Below, piece by piece: positions 56,957 through 64,000 of a DNA stretch of 64,000 nt. The translations under genes and the position numbers were made by a program. This DNA is from Stentor roeselii. Lineage: Eukaryota > Ciliophora > Heterotrichea > Heterotrichida > Stentoridae. The notes below the pieces were generated by a model that made no database searches, was not told where the DNA came from, and worked only from the letters and a program-made list of their open reading frames with translations. The DNA is taken from positions 62,001-126,000 of the forward strand of contig RSEH01000025.1 in NCBI GenBank assembly GCA_006503475.1. The letters are read 5' to 3'. Numbering within the stretch: the first letter of the stretch is position 1; each line of letters opens with the position of its first letter.

Positions 56957-57008
56957 TTTATTTATTAGTGATTTTGAATCTTTTGGTAGAGGTTTATTTA
57001 AATTTTTT

Positions 57009-59003
57009 ATGAATGGAAAATACTCGATAACTAGACATTCAGTGCTGAAGCAGCCAGTAATTGACAGGACACAAGTTGTCGGATTTTCCAACCACTGGGG
57101 TGAATCAAACTGTTTTTTGAATGCAGCTCTTCAAGTATTGTAACCTCTACACAGATACCATTTGGATTCCTTCCAACGAGAAATTCTCGACTGGAGGTGG
57201 TGCAAGTGTTCTCAATCACACTACTGTCTAACCTGCGGTCTTCAACAGATATTCGAAGACTACTCAGCCTCTCAGTCATCTCGTTCATCTCTACCAATCG
57301 ACATATCAAAACTTCGCAAAGAGCTTTCAACAGTTTTTTCCAAAACAGATCAATTCATGTTAAACCGTCCAGCAGACAGCATGGAAGCCCTCAACGCGTT
57401 GCTGGTCTTTTGCCATGGAAGTCGAGTAAGCCAAGTGACAGACCCTTCAAACTGCGACTGTCGACCGAAGTGTCCTGCCCATTCAACTTTCGAACTTGTT
57501 GTCGAAGAGACCCAGACCTGTGCCTGTGGGGCTCAGGGTGTTAACAGATGGGACTACAGCACCTTCTGGCATCATCTTTATATTAATGAAGTTTTTGAAG
57601 AACTTAGCGAATCTACTTCAGAAGCTTTACTCGTTGTTGATGAAAGCGAAGTCGAAACTTGTGTTGAACTTTCTAATGTTCTTAAAACTGAAGGAAGACT
57701 GCCTGAGTACTTGAGGATGTTGTGGGAAAATACGAGGTACCCTACATGTCCGAAAGACTGTAAAAATCCTGACTCTACGAAACATTTGACTTTACTTTCA
57801 ACTCCAAAGGTTTTTATTCTTAGCTTGATTTGGAAGGATTTTCGTCCGAAACTTTTAAAGATTCTTCAAGTTTTTTCGAGTATTTCTTGTTCTTTGTCGC
57901 AAGATTCAGTTTTTGCGACGAAGTTTTCATCTGTTTTTACTTTGAAAGCAATGATTTTGTATGGGTCAGGACATTATATTTGTGTGATAAGGACGAAAGA
58001 AGACACTTGGAATAAAATCGATGATGAGTACTCGAAAAATATTGCATCTTGGAAAGAACTGGTAAATGATCTGGTCAAGTCCTGGTTTTACCCTGTGGGT
58101 CTTTTTTACGAGAAATCATTAAAAGGCAGGAATTTCGACATCTCGCCACAAGACTGGATTTCACTTGAAAGAAAAGTCCTGAATGGTCAAAAGTCCCCCA
58201 CTGCCAAAAACGATGAATCTGAATGGACATGTCAATGCGGGTCTCAAAATCATTCACTTTGGAAAGTCTGCAAAGACTGCAGCAGGATCAGGGAAGGTGT
58301 TAAAGGCTGGTCTTGTCCTTCCTGCACTTTTATCAATGAAAACAGTGAAATTTATTGTGAAGCTTGTGGAAGTATTAAAACAGGTCAACTTTCTGAATGT
58401 AAAAAATGCAAAAAACTTAAAAAAACACCTTATGATGAATGCGCTTGTTCAAAAACTTGTAGAATTTGTGGAGGACATAAAAATTGCAGAATTTGCTTAA
58501 CTGGCTTCGAGTGCAGAGTCTGCAAAGAATTCATCCCGAAAGATGAAGTTGGATTTTGTTATAAATGCAAAAATCGCTCTAGAGACTCAAAATGTGAAAA
58601 GTGTGGAAATGCTTTACCTAAGAAAAATATGATCTGTGCTCCTTGTTTAGATCTGCTTTGGAAATGTAGAAGATGCTTTAAGTTTAATTTTCCGGAATCT
58701 TTTGTGTGTGATGGAATTTCTTGTTATGGGAAAAGGGAAGATGTGGCTTTGCAGGGAACTTCGAGGGATAAAAGAGAGAGGTTCAAGGGAAACTGTGTTG
58801 GATGCGGGGTTAAACAGAAGGAATTTTTAATGACTTGTCTCAATTGTAAAGTGAAAAGTTCATTTGAGAACTGTAAGTTTTGTTCTGTTCCTTGTCGGAA
58901 GGATTTGTGTGAGAATTGTGTGCAAGAGACGATGAAATGTCTCATTTGCCACAAAAAGTATTTTTTTCATGACTCAGGATGTCCTTACTGTAAGTTAAGT
59001 TAA
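57009..59003 (+). CDS. USP-type deubiquitinase with zinc-finger tail, one 15-nt intron
   Basis: 659 residues, coding parts 57009-57139 and 57155-59003. The intron at 57140-57154 lies inside the Cys box: WGESNCFLNAALQVL is joined to YHLDSFQREI. The ATG at 57009 gives MNGKYSITRHSVLKQPV before it. The N-terminal 340 residues follow the divergent USP53/54-like (C19) group, with NCFLNAALQ (Cys), a MEAL segment where others have AAEC, and the His box GSGHYICVIR. The C-terminal half is zinc-finger-rich: a CxC-type finger and RanBP2-type fingers (WTCQCGSQN...CKDC, WSCPSCTFINENSEIYCEACGS), then many CxxC pairs. Such fingers often bind ubiquitin. The conserved Asp/Asn triad partner is not obvious, so activity is uncertain. 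Confidence 0.9.
57140..57154 (+). other. Intron, 15 nt, in the zinc-finger USP gene
   Basis: GTAACCTCTACACAG, A at position 10, with an in-frame TAA directly after the Cys box. Confidence 0.94.
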
Positions 59004-59131
59004 TAGAGTAGGTAACACATCTAATCAAGGAATTTTTTTTAACAATATATGAATAATTTGGTATAATTCATTAGTTTTAATGATTTTCATTCAATTTATT
59101 TAAGATTTGATAAGTAAGGTCTAAGTACTAT

Positions 59132-60049
59132 CTAAAGATTAGGTTTAGAGGCGTGTCTTGCTTGCTTAACATTCTTCGGCTTCTCATCAACATCTGAGTC
59201 CTCTTTCTTTTTTTCCTCCTTCGGCCGTTCAATAACATTTTTCTGTAACTTACTCACAGTATTCTTCAATTCCTTGATTTTCAAGATTTTCAGCTGTAAG
59301 TCTTCATCTTTCCTAACAATTTTTTCCTTAATAGCATCTTCCTCTTGTTTCAAAGCATTTAAATTAGCTTGAGCCTCTGCAACAATTCTTTTCGCTTTTC
59401 CTTCTTCAGTCTTAATAGAAATTTTGATCATATCAATTTTTTTATTGAGTTCTTTTATTTCATCATCAGGTTCTTTGCTTTTCTTTTCCTCAGTCTGTTT
59501 CGGTTTCTTTTCCCTAAGTTTTTCTTTAAGCAGAACCATTTTTTCATGATCCTGTTTCCAAAGCTGTTCTTCACTTTTAATCTTCGCAGCGATTTTTTTG
59601 TATTCATCCCTTGTCCTCCTGATCTCATCTTCCAGTTCTCTTCTTTTCTCACTCGTAAGTTGTCCCTGATTCATTTCTTCAAAGCCTTTTCCTTGATTTT
59701 CCAGGATTTTTTCCAGTAGTTTTTGTTCCTTTTGAGCATCTTTCAGCTGAGCCTTTAAAAATTTTATTTCATTTTCTAAAGTCGCGTTGTCTTCTTCGTG
59801 GCCGTTTGATGACTGGGACTTAAGCGAGTCTCTTTCTTTTTTCAGTTTCTGTAGTTTTTTATGAAGAGCTTTAATGGTCTCGTCTTCATGATCTTCACTG
59901 AAGTTGGGACGTTTACTTTGGACTTCTGCGTTTTTTTGTGAAGAAATCGCTTGATTTAATGATTTTTTTATGGTGCTGAGTTCAGATTTAAGTTTATCAT
60001 TCTGTTGTTTGAGCTTTTTCACAGCGGTTTTAGCGTCGACTTGTTCCAT
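59132..60049 (-). CDS. Coiled-coil protein
   Basis: 305 residues, continuous Lys/Glu-rich coiled coil from residue 5 to about 280 (AVKKLKQQNDKLKSELSTIK, LKKERDSLKSQ, RRELEDEIRRTRDEYKKI), ending in a basic tail. No specific family recognised. Its start is 58 bp from the divergent gene at 60108. Confidence 0.8.
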   Translation of the reverse strand: MEQVDAKTAVKKLKQQNDKLKSELSTIKKSLNQAISSQKNAEVQSKRPNFSEDHEDETIKALHKKLQKLKKERDSLKSQSSNGHEEDNATLENEIKFLKAQLKDAQKEQKLLEKILENQGKGFEEMNQGQLTSEKRRELEDEIRRTRDEYKKIAAKIKSEEQLWKQDHEKMVLLKEKLREKKPKQTEEKKSKEPDDEIKELNKKIDMIKISIKTEEGKAKRIVAEAQANLNALKQEEDAIKEKIVRKDEDLQLKILKIKELKNTVSKLQKNVIERPKEEKKKEDSDVDEKPKNVKQARHASKPNL

Positions 60050-60107
60050 TTTTGTATGAAGGTGTTAAAGGTGATGATGGGACTGATGTTTTTGTCTTTT
60101 AATAAAA

Positions 60108-60773
60108 ATGAGGAAGTTTTCTCCTGATTGTCGGAACTTTGGCGGCCGAAAAGTGATAAGTGACCAGTACCGGGTACATCATGAGATCCTTTCAAATGCG
60201 AAGGCGACTTTAAAGACCAGGTTGCCTTTACCGGTTTCCAGCAACAAGCTGAACATGCAGAAGTCTTCTGAAGGTTTTCACGTCACGAAAGCGAATAAAA
60301 GTCTTTTGTCTGAACACCTGCTGAACATAAAACATATGAAAAGAAGGATCAAGTCTATTGGAAGTGTAAGTTTTAAGCAGTATAATGAAAGGAAGAAGAA
60401 CCCTTTTGATCCTATTACTCATCCTGTCGTCTTTTTTCGTAGTGGAAGAGAAGGAGACGACCCTACTTTAAACAAAAGGTTTATTCATAAAAGTGTCAAG
60501 CCGCCGAAGGTAAATGAAGTTTATTCCACTAATGAAAGAAGGGTCGAGACTTCTTCAGATGTTCAAATCGAAGTCCCTTTTATTGAGTCTTTTGAAAAAA
60601 ACCCTGGAAAAGCTTTAAAAATAAAACTTTTAGAAGTGATCGTTAACAACAGAATCTATAAAGAAATCGACATTCAGGAACTTTTTAAGGTCACTAGAGA
60701 GACTAATTCTCATCTAGATTCAGCTCAAGTGGAAAAAGCGATAAATTTAGCTTATAAGGAGTTAAATTGTTAA
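60108..60773 (+). CDS. Hypothetical basic protein
   Basis: 221 residues, not recognised. The N-terminal part is basic (MRKFSPDCRNFGGRKVISDQ, KHMKRRIKSIGS), the C-terminal 55 residues form two predicted helices (KIKLLEVIVNNRIYKEIDIQ and LDSAQVEKAINLAYKEL) that look like a small conserved domain. A stop-free 15-mer at 60366-60380 fits the intron motif; removing it would join SIGS to YNERKK. It converges with the RBR gene, 25 bp apart. Confidence 0.75.
   Translation: MRKFSPDCRNFGGRKVISDQYRVHHEILSNAKATLKTRLPLPVSSNKLNMQKSSEGFHVTKANKSLLSEHLLNIKHMKRRIKSIGSVSFKQYNERKKNPFDPITHPVVFFRSGREGDDPTLNKRFIHKSVKPPKVNEVYSTNERRVETSSDVQIEVPFIESFEKNPGKALKIKLLEVIVNNRIYKEIDIQELFKVTRETNSHLDSAQVEKAINLAYKELNC
60366..60380 (+). 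other. Candidate stop-free 15-nt intron
   Basis: GTAAGTTTTAAGCAG, A at position 10, exactly between codons. No homologue known to test it. Confidence 0.45.
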
Positions 60774-60798
60774 TATTAGTTAAGAATTATCTTTTATC

Positions 60799-62400
60799 TT
60801 ATTTAGCTAAGGAACTAATGTTTAATCTCCTCGATCCACATGCGATGCAGTTTTCAAGATTCAAAGCATTAGCTAAAGTGCATGCAGCGCAAATCCAAAC
60901 TCCAGTAAAATCCAAGTTATTAACTCCATAAGTCTCACTTCCAATTTTTCCTTTATCTTGAACATCAGGAAAGCCAGTTTCAATCTGAGTCAAGCATTCA
61001 TCAAAGTAATTTTTCACAATACTTACCAAGCTAAGTACTTTAATTCGATAATCCCAAAATTCCTGACCCATTTCTAACCTTCCAGAAGAATCATTAAGAT
61101 ATCTTTCAAGTTTATTCTCAAGTAGTCCTTCAAGTTTAAGTACGTTGTTTTCAAGTTCTCCTTGAATAAACTCGAAAAACTCGAGCTTACTTGATGATTC
61201 TAAGAAGTATCCAAAGGCATAAGTGTAGGTTAAAGCGAGTTTTGACCTGTAAACCAATTCGTGAGCTTCAACTCGAAATTCAAGACTCATTGATTCACAT
61301 ATAATGCGTTGAATGGCTTCAAATTCATTTCTGGAGAACTCTACTGCTGCTTGAGCCAGTTTCAATGAACTTTTATGATTAAGATATCTGTCATAATAAT
61401 GTTTGAACCTTCTGATTTCAAATGAAGCCTTCTGTTGTGCTTTTTCCTTATCAGAAAACACACCTTTTTGCCTTTGATCTTTAAATTTATTACATTCATA
61501 AACACTTCCTTCACAATGAAGTTTCCAGTCTCCAAGACAAAGCCAACAGAATTCATATTTGCACTTGCAAGTCATATGCATGCATCCTAAATTTTTCTCA
61601 ATCGGATTTTTACATTTAGGACAAGTTTTAGTATTTGCCAAAAGCCAAAGTTGACTATCATCACTTTTCAATTTATTATTCCATCTGGTCAAAAGTTCAC
61701 AAGTCAAAGGTCGATGAGTTTCATTTCCACATCCAAAGCACCAAGAATATCCACATTTACAAATTATTTCTCTTGCTTTTCTTTTAGGGTAAATCGCTGC
61801 ATTCGTACATCCCGATGCAGGACACCATTTAACGTCTTTTTGACTGTCAACGAAAGAATTGAAGATGAACCTTTTGTACTTCTCGAAGACTGGACCTTTT
61901 ACTAGAGTCTCGAAGTGAGACTGAGGGACGAGGATTTGACAGTCGGGCATCGGACACTTGGTGAAAATCGACTCGATTCCTTGGTTGATTGACTCGGTTA
62001 AGTAGTTTTTGTAGCAGGCTTTGCATAAATAGTGCCCACAGTCCATTCCAATCATTTGGTATCCAGGGTGTTGTAAGTAACAACTTGGGCAGATTGTTGA
62101 TTCGTTTGATGAAAGAGTTTTAGAGATTTGACGAATAAGACCGGGAAGTTCAAGCTCGGAATTTAAAAGTTTTTCTATTACTTCGGATGGGTTCCAGTTG
62201 TTTTGGATCAATAAAACTGCCGCTTGCCTGTACTCTAAGTCGAATTCTTCTGATAGCTTTTGGATTGCTTGGGATTGGCGAGATTTTATGTCACGCTCTT
62301 CGAGGACTTCGTATGAGATTCCTTTTGTTAGCTCTGGAGGAGCTGATAAGTAATCTTCGCAGTCGTCATCATAGTCACTCCATTCATCCGAATCTGTCAT
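60799..62400 (-). CDS. RBR-type (Ariadne-like) E3 ubiquitin ligase, complete
   Basis: 533 residues, the only complete RBR gene here. Order: acidic N-terminus (SDEWSDYDDDCEDY, as in ARIH1), a UBA-like helical domain (about 45-92; RQAAVLLIQNNWNPSEVIEKLL), RING1 (CPSC at 104-107, CGHYLCKAC), IBR (WCPASGC, CKCGYSWCFGC), RING2 (CPKCKNPIEKNLGCMHMTC; catalytic Cys273), Ariadne-like helices and a RanBP2-type zinc finger at the end (WICAACTLANALNLENCIAC). It is followed on the same strand by a close paralogue at 62602. The start is the first ATG of the frame. Confidence 0.95.
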   Translation of the reverse strand: MTDSDEWSDYDDDCEDYLSAPPELTKGISYEVLEERDIKSRQSQAIQKLSEEFDLEYRQAAVLLIQNNWNPSEVIEKLLNSELELPGLIRQISKTLSSNESTICPSCYLQHPGYQMIGMDCGHYLCKACYKNYLTESINQGIESIFTKCPMPDCQILVPQSHFETLVKGPVFEKYKRFIFNSFVDSQKDVKWCPASGCTNAAIYPKRKAREIICKCGYSWCFGCGNETHRPLTCELLTRWNNKLKSDDSQLWLLANTKTCPKCKNPIEKNLGCMHMTCKCKYEFCWLCLGDWKLHCEGSVYECNKFKDQRQKGVFSDKEKAQQKASFEIRRFKHYYDRYLNHKSSLKLAQAAVEFSRNEFEAIQRIICESMSLEFRVEAHELVYRSKLALTYTYAFGYFLESSSKLEFFEFIQGELENNVLKLEGLLENKLERYLNDSSGRLEMGQEFWDYRIKVLSLVSIVKNYFDECLTQIETGFPDVQDKGKIGSETYGVNNLDFTGVWICAACTLANALNLENCIACGSRRLNISSLAK

Positions 62401-62601
62401 GTTTTATTGGATGATTAGTTGAGTGTGAGTTAATAGATTAGATTAGAATTACTGTTATTTTTGAATTGTGGCAGATTTATTTATATGGGTGAGGATGAAG
62501 TAGGAATCATTTTTGATTTTTCATTGTTTGCATCATAATGAGAAAATATAGCTAAATTTCATATATTAATTTATTATTGAATTTGAACGTAATCTTTATG
62601 C

Positions 62602-64000
62602 TTAATTAAGATCTAATCTTCTTGATCCACATGAAACGCATGTATCATTATTTGTGCTATTCTCCCTATTGCAAGCCATACAATGCCAGACTTTTAAAAA
62701 GTTCAAATCGAACTTTCTCATACAATCTTTTCCAAGTTGTTTCTCATCGAAAACATCAGGTAGCCCATTTTCAATTTGAGTTAAGCAATGATCAAAATAT
62801 TTCTTAAGTACAAGAGTCATATCAACTACAATCATTCTAAAGTTCAAAAATTTTGAATTGATTTTATAAAATCCATCTTCATCAAGAAGAGATTTATCCA
62901 GATCATAATTCAATTTTTCGTCAAGCTTAATCATATTGCTTTCAAGTTCCCCTTGAATAAACTCGAAAAACCACTGCTTATTGATTGATTCCAAAAAATA
63001 TCCATAGGCATAAGTATAGCTCAAAGCTAATTTAGACCTATAAACAAGTTCACAAGCCTCTAAGTAAAAATCTAAAACTTGCCCTTCAGATACTTGGCCA
63101 TAAATTTTACTGATGACTTCTTTCGATGAAGATATTTTTGACTGAGCAGCTTTCATTGACGTTTTATGGTTTAAGTACCTGTCATAATAATGAGAAAACT
63201 TCTTTAATTCATTTGCAGCTTTTAACTTCTCTATTTCTTTTTCTGTGTACTTTCCTTGTTTCCTTTCTTCTTGATATTTGTTGCAAGAATAAGCAGTCTG
63301 ACCATTATGGTTTTTCCAATCCCCGAAGCAGAGCCAGCAGAACTCGTATCCACATTTGCAAGTCATGTGCATGCATCCTTCGTTTTTTTCAATGGAGTTA
63401 CTGCATTTTGGACAAGGTTTTGTATTTGCTAAGAGCCAAAGTTGGTTATCATCCTTTTTTAGTTTGTTGATCCATTGAGTAAGAAGATCACAACTGAGAG
63501 GTCGATGAGTCTCATTTCCACATCCAAAACACCAAGAATAACCACACTTACAAATAATTTCTCTAGCTTTCCTTTTAGGATAAAAAGCTGCATTAGTACA
63601 TCCAGAATTTGGACACCATTTGACGTCTTTTTGATTGTCAACGTAAGAATTGAAGATAAACCGTTTATATTTCTCATAAAGTGGACCTTTGATGAGCTTC
63701 TTGAAGTGAGATTGAGGGACAATTATTCCACATTCAGGGATTGGACATTTTGTGAAAATTGACTCGACTCCCTGGTTGATTGACTCAGTTAAATAGCTTT
63801 TATAGCAATTTTTACATAAAAAGTGTTCACAGTCTAAACAAATAAGTTTATTCCCATTGAAATCAGAGTAGCAACTTGGGCATGATCTGATTTCATCAGG
63901 TGAAAGTGATTTGGATTGAGTATGGCACAAAACTGGTAAACCTATCGTTGAATCAAGTATTTTTTCTATCACTTGATGAGGGTTCCAGTCATTTTGAATC
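62602..64000 (-). CDS. RBR-type (Ariadne-like) E3 ubiquitin ligase, 5' partial
   Basis: Visible part about 466 residues, running off the right edge. No ATG is needed inside the window: the frame continues to base 64000, and its end (QNDWNPHQVIEKILD) matches the UBA-like segment of the neighbour (QNNWNPSEVIEKLL). RING1, IBR and RING2 are intact (CPSCYSDF, CKNCYKSY, WCPNSGC, CPKCSNSIEKNEGCMHMTC), as is the C-terminal zinc finger (WHCMACNRENSTNNDTCVSCGSRR). It is much closer to the 60799 gene than to the left-end copy, so the pair is a younger tandem duplication. Confidence 0.94.
   Translation of the reverse strand, partial: IQNDWNPHQVIEKILDSTIGLPVLCHTQSKSLSPDEIRSCPSCYSDFNGNKLICLDCEHFLCKNCYKSYLTESINQGVESIFTKCPIPECGIIVPQSHFKKLIKGPLYEKYKRFIFNSYVDNQKDVKWCPNSGCTNAAFYPKRKAREIICKCGYSWCFGCGNETHRPLSCDLLTQWINKLKKDDNQLWLLANTKPCPKCSNSIEKNEGCMHMTCKCGYEFCWLCFGDWKNHNGQTAYSCNKYQEERKQGKYTEKEIEKLKAANELKKFSHYYDRYLNHKTSMKAAQSKISSSKEVISKIYGQVSEGQVLDFYLEACELVYRSKLALSYTYAYGYFLESINKQWFFEFIQGELESNMIKLDEKLNYDLDKSLLDEDGFYKINSKFLNFRMIVVDMTLVLKKYFDHCLTQIENGLPDVFDEKQLGKDCMRKFDLNFLKVWHCMACNRENSTNNDTCVSCGSRRLDLN

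Noticed and set aside
56957-57091. N-terminal extension of the hypothetical gene at 56099-56956
   Set aside because: It starts only at TTG and overlaps the true first exon of the divergent USP gene.
1-64000. tRNA, rRNA, CRISPR arrays, transposase, reverse transcriptase or virus-like genes
   Set aside because: I looked for T-loop-like GTTCRA motifs, regular repeats and polymerase or integrase motifs and found none I could support.
1-64000. Reassignment of stop codons in the host nuclear code
   Set aside because: TAA, TAG and TGA all end conserved genes at the expected lengths, and every in-frame stop in a conserved gene lies within a 15-nt intron.

Overview
The window is macronuclear DNA of a heterotrich ciliate, most likely Stentor coeruleus or a close relative. 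Three things point there. (1) TAA, TAG and TGA all end conserved genes, so the nuclear code is standard. (2) Genes are interrupted by introns of exactly 15 nt, GTA/GTG...AG, each with an A at intron position 10; I could place 12 because an in-frame stop or the known protein alignment demands removal. (3) Genes are packed on both strands with gaps of a few bases to about 300 bp in AT-rich DNA. I see no tRNA, rRNA, CRISPR, virus-like element or transposase.

Layout. 1-4.4 kb: 5'-truncated RBR ubiquitin ligase, a coiled-coil protein, Pfs2/WDR33 and an organellar-type methionine aminopeptidase. 4.4-8 kb: a 3.5-kb gene-poor AT-rich stretch with a small tandem repeat. 8-24.5 kb: SLC37-like transporter, XPB helicase, an ankyrin-Sec7-PH Arf GEF, a W-repeat protein, RING-H2 membrane ligase, two acylated PP2C phosphatases, a monoglyceride-lipase-like hydrolase, a coiled-coil protein with a dynein-adaptor-like CC1 box, a mitochondrial carrier, coiled-coil proteins and a DHHC acyltransferase. 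24.7-45.3 kb: two RCC1-like plus W-repeat proteins, a multi-pass membrane protein, a Tctex-type dynein light chain, a two-kinase protein with an ANTH-like middle and a clathrin box, NSA2, a ubiquitin protease, a Myb factor, TVP23 and a tail-to-tail pair of RIIa/Dpy-30-like docking proteins. 45.3-64 kb: eIF4E, a CDPK, an otubain-like pseudoenzyme, a START protein, PPP4R1, another gene-poor 1.9-kb stretch, a cyclic-nucleotide-binding protein, a SAM protein, a ubiquitin protease with a zinc-finger tail, and two more RBR ligases, the last cut by the right edge.

Themes. Ubiquitin is strongly represented (three RBR ligases, one RING-H2 ligase, two USPs, one otubain-like fold). Calcium, phosphorylation and membrane anchoring recur (CDPK and two PP2Cs with MGC/MGSC N-termini, DHHC enzyme). 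Cytoskeletal or cortical candidates include the W-repeat proteins (reminiscent of centrin-binding Sfi1 repeats), the Tctex light chain, the adaptor-like coiled coil and the RIIa pair. Upstream flanks are C-rich and G-poor on the sense strand, and the skew flips in the middle of a divergent promoter near 30.15 kb. All calls are by eye; no alignment or database search was run.
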